The notes: generated by a model not told the origin, from the letters alone. A stretch of 64,000 bases of DNA from Hemicentrotus pulcherrimus (GCA_003118195.1 BEXV01000389.1:50383-114382), one strand, 5' to 3'. Counted from the stretch's first letter, positions 37,455 through 49,830 are shown. Translations and numbers: made by a program.

Positions 37455-37582
37455 ACTTTGACTTTAGATTGGCAAATATAGAATCACGTCTTGCCAAAAG
37501 ACATTAGTGTCGGGCCGGGAGTTCGATCCCGGTACTTTGGGATCTACATTTTTATGACGTAACCACTAGACCAAAATTCCTG
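37455..37582 (-). mobile_element. SINE family B fragment (5' head only)
   Basis: On the minus strand: ggtctagtggttacgtcat, ccgggatcgaactcccgg (B-box), cactaatgtcttttggcaag and atatttgcca. The 3' body is missing. Confidence 0.75.
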
Positions 37583-37880
37583 GATTAAAAAGCCAAAGAG
37601 GAGATGATAAGTTCAGTTTTTTAAAATGAGGGTGAGGATGGGATGCAGAAGTGGCTATGTATATTTTACATTAGAAAATATGATACCCTCTTGTTCCGAG
37701 TACTACTTTTATCGTATGGTACATGTCGCTTGCTATTTGATCTGAATTATGAATTTAATTTGATCTGAATTATGAATTGAATGTAATCGGGATTTAAATT
37801 GGACTTGATCTGTATTATGAATTGAATTGGTCTTAATCATGAATCGAATTTAATCTGAATTGTGATTTCAATTTAATCAG

Positions 37881-38010
37881 AATTATGAATTGAATTGAAT
37901 TACTTAGTTTGACTTCTAAAATAGATATCGCATTTCGTGTTATCTAATTATGAATTGAATTGAATTACTTAGTTTGAATTCTGAATTAGATATCGCATTT
38001 CGTGTTATCT
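37881..38010 (+). repeat. 65-bp tandem duplication
   Basis: Two copies starting aattatgaattgaattgaat and ending tcgcatttcgtgttatct, period exactly 65, few mismatches. Surrounding sequence (37730-38150) is made of ttgaattgaat-like units and may be the tail of an old LINE. Confidence 0.85.
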
Positions 38011-38413
38011 ATGTTCGAGTCCAATGTACTATGCTGTATCCATTTGTATCTTATTGTTTTTATAATTTGTAATGATGTATTGACATGCAAACGAAACAAA
38101 TCTCTAATCATTGAACAATACATTTTGAATTGAATTGAATCATATGTAATCCATGTGGCTTAGTTGAAATCAATAATTTAAAAAAAATACATTTACTATT
38201 AATATAATGTAAATGAAGTATCATATCGGAACAAAATAGATAATAATCACATCAGGCGTACTTCACATACTGATGTCGCTATTGTGATTTATTATTCCAA
38301 AATCTTAAAAGAGCAAATTTTATATGAAACATACGAAAGAATACACCCATTTATTGAGATATTACCTTTGCATAAAAACTAGGGACGTTCTCTCCGAGTA
38401 TCGAAACTAATGA

Positions 38414-38632
<219 letters not shown>

Positions 38633-39176
38633 TGAATGTTATCAACTTTTGGAGATAATTTACATATTTAGATAGTTCATACACATAATGGTGAATTAAA
38701 AAAAAAAATAACTAGATAGTAATATTATTGACCCAATTTTTTCATACCATTTTATTAATATTGATATTAATTTTATTTTCATGGTTTTAATTCTCAAAAA
38801 ATTAAAGCAAGGTACTTCATTCTAAGAATCAATCTAGATCAAACTGACTTTTGTTTATACATTAAGTTTGTTAGAACTGACTTATATCACCACTTTTTCA
38901 GTCAGAAGCCGGGAAATAAAACATGAGATATTATTCCAACAGTTTTTTTAATCTATTGATTGGTCATAAAATTATTTCTTATAGATTGTTTGTACTCAAT
39001 CCAATTTACTTTACAAATGAACAGCATTGTTGATGCAGCAATCACAAAATATTTTCTTAAACATTTTCTATTTGATAAAGCTCATGCTAATGAGCAACAA
39101 TTTCAGAGGTCATTTAATCTTTGCCTAACCAATTTTGTTTTCTTCCTAATTTTTTGTCTTTGATTCAAATCTCCAG

Positions 39177-39458
39177 CACGTGTGATCCAGATGGCGGAGA
39201 CGAGTACCATCCCGAGGACACTACGTGTCGAATTCGACCCCGTCGACAACGAACCTGCTGCTGTGTATGATGTCATCATCACTGCACCAGACGGGACCAT
39301 TGTTGCGATGCGGTCTTTCACGGATACCGATGTGCAGAATGGACGGGTAAGGGCAGACATCGGGGGACTAGACCCAGACCTCACCTACACAATAGATTTA
39401 CGAGTTACAACACCGGAAGGGACTTTCCCCCTCGATACAATGATGCGTAGTCCACCAG
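39177..39458 (+). CDS. Exon 38: FN3-like domain, Trp-less 94-residue subfamily
   Basis: 282 nt, phase 1-1; acceptor ctccag, donor gtatga. Starts P-R-V-I-Q. Strand B reads LRVEFDP (Phe where Trp is usual), then YDVIITAPDG, and LDPDLTYTIDLRVTTPEG for strands E-F. G+C is clearly higher than in the surrounding EGF exons and introns. Same length as exons 41, 44 and 54. Assignment to FN3 rests on pattern; a related Ig-like beta sandwich is possible. The 816-nt intron has nothing recognised. Confidence 0.78.
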
Positions 39459-40274
39459 GTATGATTATACTGTTCGTACTGTTTGTCAATCAAAGCGGTT
39501 AATCAATTCAAAGAATCATGGTACTATTGGGGGTAATTGTGGGCTATGCATAATGTAAAGTAAGTGTTAGTTTGTTCACCTTTATATAAAGTTAAACCAG
39601 TTGAAGCTATATGAACAAAAATACAATGCAGCAGTTCTCTTCCGGAACGCAAACTGCATGATTATTGAACAATTATTTATTAATAACACACAGATCATTA
39701 TAATTTGGAGCTGGTAAATACTTACCACCTTGATGAGGCTTAATGTAGCTAGACTTTTATTATTCATGTAAAAAACAAACCTCATTTAACTAACATAAAT
39801 TATTGTATAGTTTGGTTTCCGGATGGGTCTTTTCGTGGCACTACATCTGACTATTAGAGCTACCTTATACCTCAATATTTCTAAACTTATCCATAACTTA
39901 ATAGCAGTAATTTGTGATTGCTGCAATGACATCAAGCCGCGTGATTTGAGATGTGGGAATTATTGTTTGAATATATCATACTTGTATGTAGCCGGCATGG
40001 GTTTTTTCCATGTATTACTTTATTGGTACACATACATATCGTGTATGTAAATCAAGTTGTTCAAAATATATATTTTTTTAAACCGTAATAATATAGAAGG
40101 TAGCTATAAAATCTAATGAAATCAACTAGAACATTTTCAAGTCATGCATTGTGCTGCTATAATTACTAATATGCAAGAACAAATTCGTCTACCATAATGC
40201 TGTATTTCACATTTGTCAACATTGGCGACCATTATTGGAATGATATCACTTTACCATGATCTCATCCTCGACAG

Positions 40275-40391
40275 GTGTGTGTGATTCAGGACCATGTTTG
40301 AATGGGGGATCATGTTCGGAAGCACTTGGAACTGCTTTGGGATATACATGTATCTGTCCTGCAAACTTTCAACAACCAAATTGCGCGATTC
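40275..40391 (+). CDS. Exon 39: EGF-like domain, long loop
   Basis: 117 nt, phase 1-1; acceptor cgacag, donor gtgagt. [13 protein letters not shown] then a long C3-C4 loop ending TALGYT. O-Glc and O-Fuc intact. Loop type matches exons 42 and 55, each also just after an FN3. Intron 300 nt, plain. Confidence 0.9.
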
Positions 40392-40691
40392 GTGAGTAAT
40401 TTTCTATTTCTTTCATAGATTATTCTTATTTTGCCTTAAATCATTATTTCGTGCAGGTTTTTATAACGTAGCAATTAGTTTTCTATTTGTTAAATCTTTC
40501 ATCATATAACTGTCTAGGCTAACAGGATTAACGTAGAAGGCAATTGTGTAACTGAATTAAGAATGAATAAAATAATAATTGAATCATCAATGTGTAATAA
40601 GAGTTGTTATAAGAAACAGATAATTTGAATTTATATAACATTCATCGTTTCCTATGATTATGCCAAATATTGTTATCATTTTTAATGACAG

Positions 40692-40805
40692 AAGCAAACC
40701 CATGTAATAGCAACCCTTGTCAAAATGGAGGCACTTGCCTGAATGCTGTAACATCATTTATATGCTCATGTGCGGTCAGTTGGCAAGGCAGAATATGTAC
40801 ATACC
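40692..40805 (+). CDS. Exon 40: EGF-like domain
   Basis: 114 nt, phase 1-1; acceptor tgacag, donor gtaagt. [16 protein letters not shown]-Glc, O-Fuc and Asn-type Asx-OH. C5-C6 region AVSWQGRIC is diverged. The 548-nt intron has a short GCGCT-type repeat stretch at 40920-41000. Confidence 0.9.
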
Positions 40806-41353
40806 GTAAGTTGTTCAACTGTATTCATTTTACACTCTTTCTTTTACTCAATTAAGTTAGATTCATATAATAGTGATAATTCTAAAGATAACAATGATAA
40901 TAATATTGTTCTGCTTTTTTAAAGCGCTCAATACAAAATGTCTCTAAGCGTTGTACAGATATATCATTATTACCCTGGTCATCGGATTCAGGCTTGCCTG
41001 CATAATGATAATGATAAATGATTAATCATAACAACAATTATAAAAAGAAGTGAAAATGATTTTAACTAAGAAAATCATCCATTAGTATCAGTATAAGCAG
41101 TTAATGTGGTATTTAGTACAAATGGGATTAAAATTGTTTGGGTTTGTACATATCATACGAAATATATAGCCTTTTGAGGAAATCACCTCAGTGTATATTT
41201 GAAGCTTTCACTTGAACTAAGTTTCTCCTTACAGTTCCTAAAATGGCCAAATTTAACATTATCTTTCATCAACATTATTGAATTCTTGCAATAAAAGGCA
41301 GCATTTTATTTTGATTCCGCTAATGATTTTCTTACGATTGGATTTTCCAACAG

Positions 41354-41635
41354 CTCGGTCGATCCCGATCAATGTCAACGCACAAAATCCCACTACCTTG
41401 CTAGTTAACTACATCCAGCCCACTGGGACGTACAACTCATATGATGTGACGTTGCTAGATATTGTGGGACAGCCTGTCCAATCTGGTACCATAGGCCCGA
41501 ACCAGCTCCAGGCAGACGGCACATATCGTTACACCTTCAATGGTGTCCAGCCCAACACCAACTACCAAGTGGTAGTGACTGGCCAGACTCCTGAGGGACC
41601 ATTGGATCTAGGTCGTACCAACACTCAGACGCCAA
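41354..41635 (+). CDS. Exon 41: FN3-like domain, Trp-less subfamily
   Basis: 282 nt, phase 1-1; acceptor caacag, donor gtaggt. Starts P-R-S-I-P. LLVNYIQP replaces the Trp strand; then YDVTLLDIVG and VQPNTNYQVVVTGQTPEG. Same length and ending pattern as exons 38 and 44. C-rich third codon positions. Nothing recognised in the 562-nt intron. Confidence 0.78.
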
Positions 41636-42197
41636 GTAGGTGTCACTCTGAAACGTTGTGAATACACAAGTGTCTAAAACACATTTTCAAAGACTTTACA
41701 ATCGCCTTTTGAAGATATTTCCCTGAAATTGGGAGGAAAATGCACACTAGTACAAATATTTTAACAAACGTTTGGCATTACAGAATCACTAACTGTATTA
41801 GCTGATGACTCGATGATTATTGATGATTTCCACGATTTATGCTCCTCCGAAATGGCTAAATAATCATTTCCTGCAAAAGCTGAATTTCTCACTTCAGCCC
41901 TTAGCCTAATACTATATACCTAGCCTTAACCATTACCCTAAACATACTGTAAAGCCCAATTACAACCCTGACACTAAGTTTATACTTTTGATGAATAAAG
42001 CCTGGAAAAATTGTCACAAGAAAAGAGGCCGGAAAACTGGATAAATGACGAAAGGGATATGTATTATAAAAGTTATTAATTTACTCTTCATGGACGAAAT
42101 GTGACTAGATGATATCCTACGCACCTTACATTAGCATTGCGAGTTACAACGACCTGACGATAGCATTTGTTGTTTTCTCTTTATTTCCTCTGCCTAG

Positions 42198-42314
42198 ATG
42201 TCTGTGACATTTCGCCCTGTCTAAATGGAGGATCGTGTCTGAACAACCCAAATTTAGCCTCTGGTTACGTTTGTAGCTGCATACCAGGCTACACTGGACA
42301 GAATTGTCAAACAG
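42198..42314 (+). CDS. Exon 42: EGF-like domain, long loop
   Basis: 117 nt, phase 1-1; acceptor gcctag, donor gtagga. VCDISPCLNGGSC with long C3-C4 loop ending LASGYV. O-Fuc intact, O-Glc not. Directly follows FN3 exon 41. The 505-nt intron is AT-rich only. Confidence 0.91.
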
Positions 42315-42819
42315 GTAGGAATGAATGGTTCGGATAATTTACTTTACATTATCCTTTTCCCCTTCGAAATGTCTTAATGTTGTATTTTTCATATTTTCAG
42401 ATGTTAATGTTTTTGCTTGTCTAAAATGAAAAATCGCCATGATATCAAATTTATCAATATCACTCTGTAGTGTCATATTCCACACACATAACATATATGA
42501 ACAATTATATTATATGTTTATGCATCAATGTATTTCGTAAGTAAAACAAATCATTTTATTCATGAAATTCACATCTTTGAAAAAAAATCTACATTACCAC
42601 ATGGACACATTGTTATAATTTATATTCGTTGAAGAGAAAATTATGTGAATCATAGCACTTATAATAGAAACAAGAGAACAGTAATTTACACTACTCGTAG
42701 TGTTTCACATGTTGTGCATTGATTGTGAAAAAAATAATGTGTTCTGTTTCAGACATTTATTTTATTCATTGCTTTTTAATAAAACGTGGAAAAAAAACTT
42801 TGAACTTGAACATTTGTAG

Positions 42820-42936
42820 ATACCAATGAATGCATCAGTGGCCCATGTGAAAATGGAGGGACATGTCAACAGCCTTTCATCAACATGTTCCGATGTGCCT
42901 GCACTCCACAATTCACCGGACTGACCTGTCAGATTC
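42820..42936 (+). CDS. Exon 43: EGF-like domain
   Basis: 117 nt, phase 1-1; acceptor ttgtag, donor gtaagt. TNECISGPCENGGTC; O-Glc and O-Fuc intact. C3-C4 loop one residue longer than standard (QQPFINMFR). It precedes FN3 exon 44 across a 437-nt intron. Confidence 0.91.
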
Positions 42937-43373
42937 GTAAGTATTCTCCATCAAAATGTTAAAAAATGTATGTAATTGAAATGAACTTTGATAGCAAACA
43001 TTTGCTGAAAATGTCTTCTTACATATTCAAATGTTGTGTCTTTAAAAAGTAGGATCATCATTCTTTCTACCATAACATTTTTGTTCTAAGTATTAATTAA
43101 CAAACTTTTCTTGTCCATTTTTAAAGCAAATGAAACTAAAAATAGGGTAGTCTTTCTACCTGAATGGCTTAATGAATTTGGGGATCTGATACCATTTTAT
43201 AGTACTGAAATATTTCCATTCTTAAATGTTTGTATTGTTCAGACTAGAAATATATGATTTTTGCCAGATTACGTAGCTTCATCAAACTGAGTGCATAAAG
43301 AAAAGTACAGCTAATGAATGCAACCTGTTGTGTTATTTTGAACAGGATTATGTATATACTTGTATACTTACAG

Positions 43374-43655
43374 CTGTAAATGTTGTCGTACGGACTGGCA
43401 CTGTCACCCCGTCTTCGGCAACCATCATATTCAATGCCGTTCCGGGAGGGGATGTACAACAGTACACTCTGGAAGTCAACGATCAACAGGGTAACCCCGT
43501 CCAGAATGTCCCGGTAAATCCTAACCAGGCTACCAACGGACAGTTCAATATACCGGTCAATAACCTACAGCCGGGCACCGGGTACATCGTATTTGTACAA
43601 GGCGCCATTGGCGGACAGACATTCCAACTCGGTTCCACCACGGTGAACACACCAT
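43374..43655 (+). CDS. Exon 44: FN3-like domain, Trp-less subfamily
   Basis: 282 nt, phase 1-1; acceptor ttacag, donor gtgagt. ATIIFNAVPGG (Phe for Trp), YTLEVNDQQGNPV, and LQPGTGYIVFVQG, the clearest FN3 E-F motif of this subfamily. Third codon positions rich in C and G. The 870-nt intron holds a perfect-stem inverted repeat at 44011-44128. Confidence 0.8.
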
Positions 43656-44010
43656 GTGAGTTATTTATCAAAATGAGGCTCCACTTGAAAATTTGAAGTA
43701 AAAAAGAGTGTTTAAGTCAAAGAAATTATATAAATTTTAAACCAGATGTTATAACCAGTATTTAGGAACTCTAGTACAAGAGGAGGGTATTATACTTAAA
43801 GGAGCTACACAAAGAAAATTTACTAAAAACTGATTATTAGAACAAATTACATATGGATGGAAAGATTTTCTCTTGAAAAACACGAATAATTTGCTGAGAA
43901 ATCATATAGATATCGTGGAGAGGCATAAAATGCCATTTTTCAAGACCCTTCTTAAACCCCAAGCGCCCCCGAACGTAAGCCAAACACACGAGCTTAGCGA
44001 GCTCTGAATA

Positions 44011-44128
44011 GTGAGGTCACACCCTGGAAAAACAGCTTGGTACCGGCTGCTAGCTTCCGCTTTCTAGCTGCAGACCAAGCGGAAGCTAGCAGCCTTTTTT
44101 AACAGCCGTTTCCAGGGTGTGACGTCAC
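44011..44128. mobile_element. Hairpin MITE-like element, 118 bp
   Basis: Outer arms gtgaggtcacaccctgga / tccagggtgtgacgtcac (one mismatch) and inner perfect arms ggctgctagcttccgc / gcggaagctagcagcc. Foldback element without coding potential. Confidence 0.72.
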
Positions 44129-44525
44129 GCGAAGAACTACGACAAAATACGACAAAATACGAATAGGCAGTAAATCTGGATCTCAAAACTAACATTTTTG
44201 AAAGTTGATTTCTGCGGGCCCAAAACATATTTTGAAGAGGAAATTTATTGTAATTGATCAGCAAGGCTTTCCCTTCGCAATAATATGAATTTTGCATCAA
44301 TTCAAAACACTTTTGCTTCTTGGTGTGACTCCTTTAATTGATACAGCGTGTAATATTTTATTTAATGGTAGGTTAATAAACATCATTGGGTTTACGTTCA
44401 TCCTTTGTTATCGTTATTAATATTATCGTCAGTTTTAATATTACCTGGACAAATATCCATGTTTTATTTAGATGATTGATTCTTGCAATTTGTTTAGTCT
44501 ATTTATTTTCTACTTTGCACTGCAG

Positions 44526-44633
44526 CTTTGTGTACCCCAACTACATGTTTGAACGGTGGAACTTGTACTGATGCTGGTACATCATTTTTCTGTCTGTGCC
44601 TTTCCGGCTTCGATCGAAATACGAATTGCCAAG
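44526..44633 (+). CDS. Exon 45: EGF-like domain, short and diverged
   Basis: 108 nt, phase 1-1; acceptor ctgcag, donor gtgaga. [13 protein letters not shown] with C1-C2 shortened by one; the C5-C6 loop reads LSGFDRNTNC, lacking the usual Gly-x-x-C6 spacing. O-Fuc intact. Six cysteines present, so it should still fold. Intron of 471 nt, nothing seen. Confidence 0.88.
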
Positions 44634-45104
44634 GTGAGATAAATATTACTTTTTCTACAAATATACTGAAAAGTGTTGTTCAAAAATGTTGCCGATTCGA
44701 CGTTTAATCTATTTATACTTATAAAAGAGAAAAACATCACCAAGTAAATTTTCCTAAAATATGGAATTCAAGTGTAGTCATATGTTTTTTTTTGGATTAA
44801 AAGTGTTTTAAGCAGGTGGATGTAAAACACTTCTTGAAAATTTTTTGTTTGATAGTGATTGCAAATGTTATAAGCTATCCTTGGTCATGTCATCATCTTT
44901 TTCAGAATTATTAAGCTGTAAATAACATGAATTTCCCTATACAATACCCAAAAGAATATGTCATAATCTTTCAATGGTGTAGATATATTGCTCCATGCAC
45001 AGATTTGAAAAATATACATAGCATGTCATTTATTCATCTGATACAAAAACACTCTCTGCTGAACTGATTAATTCTAATGATATAGTAAAACCATCTCCAA
45101 ACAG

Positions 45105-45218
45105 ATATCAACGAATGTTTGAGCAATCCTTGCCAAGCCGGAGGAACATGTAACAACGGACCAAACCGATACGATTGTGCTTGTCCCGTAGGTCGATCTG
45201 GAGTGAACTGTGAATTGA
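45105..45218 (+). CDS. Exon 46: EGF-like domain
   Basis: 114 nt, phase 1-1; acceptor aacag, donor gtaagt. [16 protein letters not shown]; cbEGF lead, O-Glc, O-Fuc; Asn at the hydroxylation position but spacing NNGPNRYDC fits Asx-OH. The 1,764-nt intron holds MITE copy 2 and a decayed SINE. Confidence 0.91.
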
Positions 45219-45527
45219 GTAAGTTGCATGAATGCTTTCTTAATGGGTGCACCGCTTCCTTGATGTATAATTTCATTCCAAAGTAATTGTTATTTTGTAT
45301 TCAAACTTAAAGATACTATGTCCCTTTTGCAGCCATCATCAAATTACGTAGAATTTGGCGAGAATTGTGGATATGTCATGTATATCCTATCTGTGAAATT
45401 TAAACGTGAGCAGTGTCCTAGTATTCAGATTATGCAAGGGAACCTGTTTTCCTTCTAGACTTCACTGTCAAACATTATTGAGTGACTGACGTACATCTTT
45501 CATTCTTTAGTAATATCACACATAAAA

Positions 45528-46020
45528 TTATTCTGAACGAAGTCAAGAACGGTAGAGAATGTGAAAACTATGCAAAATACCTTTTGACATGTTACACGAA
45601 AATAATTTTGTCAGTATACTTACTTTACTCTTGTACCTCTACTGTTATATTATATCGAGGAATATTTAGAAAAAGTTGAAATACCCACTTCAGATTACAG
45701 AATATAAAGGGATGGTATTTAAGAAGAGAGAGAGAGAGAGAGAAAAAAAGAATAAGAAGAAAGAGTATTATAAAGTATATTCATAATGATCATGTATATT
45801 GAATGTATATAAAAACAGGGCCTTGAGACTAAATCAAAAACGAGGTTGAACAAAATTCAGACAAACATGAAGCATGTGTTTAGAATTCACATGTATTTAA
45901 TTAAGTACTTATGATTGTCAATTATATATTATTCCTGTGAAATTACTGTGAAGCAAAATTGTAAATGTAAATATGAACAATTATCCTTTATGGACATAAT
46001 AAAGAAATTAAATGAAATGA
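45528..46020 (+). repeat. Insertion inside MITE copy 2
   Basis: Sequence with no counterpart in copy 1. Contains (ag)n at 45727-45750 and ends ataataaagaaattaaatgaaatga, which looks like an A-rich retroelement 3' end. Identity unknown. Confidence 0.5.
45727..45752 (+). repeat. (AG)n microsatellite
   Basis: gagagagagagagagagagagag inside the insertion in MITE copy 2. Confidence 0.9.
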
Positions 46021-46626
46021 AAAGTGTCTACATTAATAACCTACTACTTGTAATGGCCGAAATTAAGTGATTGAATTTTTACAGCACAAAACGTTTGACC
46101 ATTCGGTAAAAGGGTGTGAAAATCAGACTATTACTTGGGTGATTCCAATTACGTAAGTCGATTAGATAACTAATGGTCGTTATTTTCCTACTAAAAGCCA
46201 TTTTAAAGCCCTTTCGTTATCAATTAGTATTGTATTTCAAATGCCATTGGATTTAACCTTTGCATTTTTGGCCTGCGCGTAGGACATAGTTACTTTAACG
46301 TAGCCTGGAATTTGATGTATGAACGATCATGTTTTGATTGAGGAAACACAATAGAAAAAAAAACATGTATAGAGTCATCATAAACCGTCTACCAACTCGT
46401 TATATAGGCCATGGTCCCCATCTGGAAATGCAACATGTGTTAGATATCAATGGTTACATGTTTATACTATTAAACTTAATACCAGTTTTGGTCGTATTTA
46501 CCATTAATAGCCACATCAGTATCAATACTCCTCTTCCTATAGGACCTGCAGTCATTATTACAGGATTGCCAGACACCGATATCAATAAATGTGTGTTGAG
46601 AGGGACGGATATGGGAGAAAGGTGGA

Positions 46627-46790
46627 TGTGTCGTGTTATAGTGGTTCATTCACCTGATCCTCATTCCAATAGTTGAGGGATCAAATATCACCCCGACACA
46701 AGTGCCTTTGGTCAGACATTAATCCACATTTGACACTCTCCACCAAGTAAACAGGTACCTGTCAATTACTGGGGTAATAAAAGTTGTAGG
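46627..46790 (+). mobile_element. Decayed SINE family B
   Basis: Weak tRNA-like head (ttatagtggttcattcacctg), cgacacaagtgcctttggtcagacattaatcc and acatttgacactctccacca in the right order for family B. Tail lost. Confidence 0.5.
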
Positions 46791-46982
46791 GTCCACGAGA
46801 AGAGCAGAATTGATATTGGTGTGAATCCCTTGGGAAAATAATACCTAATTATCGTTATAATTAGTATATATTCACGTGTAAGGACTAAATCCGGAACCTT
46901 TCTATTAGAGCCGAGAGCTTTCTTTAATATAACCCGTTGCTGTCGCCTATACACTAAGATATCTTTCTTTCCTATTACGCAG

Positions 46983-47102
46983 CCCAATGCGACTTGTTCA
47001 CCAATATATGCCAGAATGGAGGGACTTGTTCGCCAAGCACACAGCAGCCGGGTTTTAGATGCTTGTGTCGAAGTGGGTTCACTGGAGACTTTTGTGAAAA
47101 TC
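46983..47102 (+). CDS. Exon 47: EGF-like domain, long loop
   Basis: 120 nt, phase 1-1; acceptor acgcag, donor gtaagt. QCDLFTNICQNGGTC, then a long C3-C4 loop ending QPGFR. The loop type otherwise mostly follows an FN3, but here the preceding exon is an EGF. Nothing seen in the 493-nt intron. Confidence 0.9.
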
Positions 47103-47595
47103 GTAAGTTTTTGACGGAGTTTATCCCTTATAGACATTTTAAACATCTGACTTAAAAAATGCAAGTATGTTGTCTATTGTAAAAAAAAAAAAAACTGTAT
47201 TTCTGACACTTGTGCTATGTTAGATCTTGACATTTTTTTCTGGAAGGTCAACAAATTAAATAAAATTAATTTCCTTTTGACACAGACATAATTGAATAAT
47301 TTTGATTAGTTACATATGTTTTGAAAAGCACTTTAAACATGTTAGTGTTTCAGTTACACATAAAGTGGCATGAGCGATAGCTTTTAGGGTGAATTTTAGA
47401 CCTGGGAAACGATACATATTAATGAAATTGTACCAAGGAAATAAAAATACCATTTTGTTAGAAAAAACAATGTAACATCTACCCCAACGCCACCTAAAAT
47501 CCCCAAATCAATAATTTCCCTTTGTGTATTGATTATTGAAATATGTTGTCTCTGATTCCGTAGCCATCTCACCCTGAATCAATTTTTGCTTTCAG

Positions 47596-47709
47596 AAACA
47601 CCAAGTTGCAGCCCTAGTCCTTGCCAGAACGGAGGTACCTGTATTGTCGGTAGTGTAAGTGTGACCTGTAATTGTGTTCCAGGCTACGCTGGGGCTCTCT
47701 GCCAGACAA
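47596..47709 (+). CDS. Exon 48: EGF-like domain
   Basis: 114 nt, phase 1-1; acceptor ttcag, donor gtaagt. [15 protein letters not shown]-Fuc intact. C3-C4 region IVGSVSVT lacks the hydroxylation residue and the aromatic, so it is unlikely to be a calcium-binding type. Intron of 412 nt, plain. Confidence 0.9.
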
Positions 47710-48121
47710 GTAAGTTTAAGCCTTGTATATTACTCATAAATGATCATGAATGCAGTCAGACATGATTTCTATAAATTCAAGTTATCCTCCAAAGCTTTGA
47801 TAATAGCCTTGTCCATAACCTATTGAAATGCACATGATAATAACATGTCGCGTATTAATGCAAACATTATTTCTAAAAGCAACATAATAGAGTAGTGAAA
47901 TTACATTTAAGTTGAATTCTTGAAAGTACTTGGATCATCTTTTGTTTCATCTAGTTAATATATTAAAGGACAAGCCATTAAAAGGTCTATGGACCTTGTT
48001 TTTCCTTTGTATTTAAAAATCATAATTTGTTGTTTTATTTGCTGCGATTGACTCTCTGATATATGTTATTGTTGGAAATTAACATTGATTTAGCATTCAT
48101 CAATCTTCTATCCTCATGCAG

Positions 48122-48235
48122 ACATCAATGAATGTCAGAGCTTTCCATGCAGAAACGGAGGGAACTGTGTTGATCTCGTCAACAGTTACATTTGCAATTG
48201 CCTCTCTGGTTTTACGGGCACCGGCTGTGACACAA
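48122..48235 (+). CDS. Exon 49: EGF-like domain
   Basis: 114 nt, phase 1-1; acceptor tgcag, donor gtatgt. [16 protein letters not shown]; cbEGF lead, O-Glc and Asx-OH; O-Fuc lost (Asn). I see nothing in the 902-nt intron. Confidence 0.92.
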
Positions 48236-49112
48236 GTATGTTCTATCTCTGTATACAACTTATTGAGTTTTAAATAAAGCAATTTTGTTGCTTAAATGTG
48301 ATTAACACTTTGCTTTACTCCCAGCGGCTACGATGAATATATTGTTTTTTTCATGAACGGTAAAGTATCTTAGGCACGAACTCTTAAAACATAGTTTTGA
48401 TTTTTACCTTTCATGTATACACTCTACATTGTGTAAAACCTTATCAAATTGTGGGGAAAATGTATCTGATTTGGGTTGAAATTACTCAATACTTTTTTAA
48501 TTGAATGGCATTACGTTGGATACTTGTAAGAATATATTCCAAAAGGCAATGAACATATTTCACAAGTTGGCACGGCAAGTGCAATATTCTCAAAGCAAGT
48601 GCGATATACGCATTCGTCCAAGTTTTATTATCCCTAATTGTATGAAACCAATAGTATTGCGATTTTTACAATTACATTCTAATGTTTTTCTATTCACTTG
48701 CACATTCAACACGCAGAGAAAACACCTATTTTGTTCTTTGCAAGGATTGTGTGTGTTTACCTTTTTTCATATTGCTTACCATAAACCATTATTTATTGAC
48801 AATCTATTGTAGAGTAATCCGGGTACTTTTTCTCAAAGCACAACATATGCCCATTTTTCGGGTCTGTACAAATAAAATTGGATGATATTTTACCCTATAA
48901 GAATTCATATTCCCTTTTGACCCGATGTGTGGAAATGTGTTGATCTATCTTTTTTAAAAGAATGTGGACACATAGGAATGGATAGTTTAACATTGTCAAT
49001 GAAGACTTTCATTAACTTTTAATGTTGATTAATAAAAAATATAAACCTGTTAGAACAGTTATATTATGGCTGATGTGAGCACGGTTTTGATTTCATGTAT
49101 ATTTTTAGTTAA

Positions 49113-49295
<183 letters not shown>

Positions 49296-49548
49296 TGAGA
49301 AAAACCTTGTTTAATAATGTGCAGTTGCTTGGCAATAATAAATGTTTTTTGAAATGTACTTCATGAATACATTATTATAATCATTATATGTCATTATATA
49401 CCTTGTTTTATATTATCTTGCTGCAAAAAGTAATCCTGAAAGGGATTTCATTGATTTTATCTGTATATTTCATATTTGTAGTAAAATATGTTTGAAAGAA
49501 AGACTGTAAATAGATGAAATTGTTTAATGGAGGAAAAAAAAATTAAAG

Positions 49549-49830
49549 TAAAGTGGATACGTCACCGGACTGCGGATCACATGGTTCACAGTTCGAGTCC
49601 CGCTACATCACTTAATATCCTTTGACAAGATAATCTACATTTTCCATTTCCGCCCAGGTGAAGTAAATGGGTACCCGATGGGAAAAAGTTCATTAAATTC
49701 TCTACGGTCTTATCATGGCGGCCTGCAACAGCTAGGTTCACAATGGAATAATTTGTATTGAGCACATCATGCTATATTCGTAGCAGCTATGTACATTAAA
49801 GGACATATTGCTAATATTATTAATATTAAT
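49549..49830 (+). mobile_element. SINE family B copy
   Basis: agtggatacgtcaccggactgc, cagttcgagtcccgct (B-box), cacttaatatcctttgacaag, acattttccatttccgccca and an AT-rich TTAATATTAATTA end. Moderately diverged. Confidence 0.7.

Larger units (their letters stand above)
45307..46298. mobile_element. piggyBac-like MITE, copy 2, with an internal insertion
   Basis: TTAA at 45307-45310 and 46295-46298; ends agatactatgtccc and ggacatagttact match copy 1. Relative to copy 1 it is inverted: gtcatgtatatcctatctgtgaaatttaaacg (45380) equals the reverse complement of 15110-15170, and tttgaccattcggta (46095) equals that of 14895. Between about 45528 and 46020 it carries some 490 bp absent from copy 1. Confidence 0.8.

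Noticed and set aside
46338..46676. Plus-strand 112-residue frame with DINKC as an EGF exon
   Set aside because: Only one cysteine of the EGF pattern is present, there is no matching donor, and the 3' half is SINE sequence. Kept only as a weak FN3-remnant idea.
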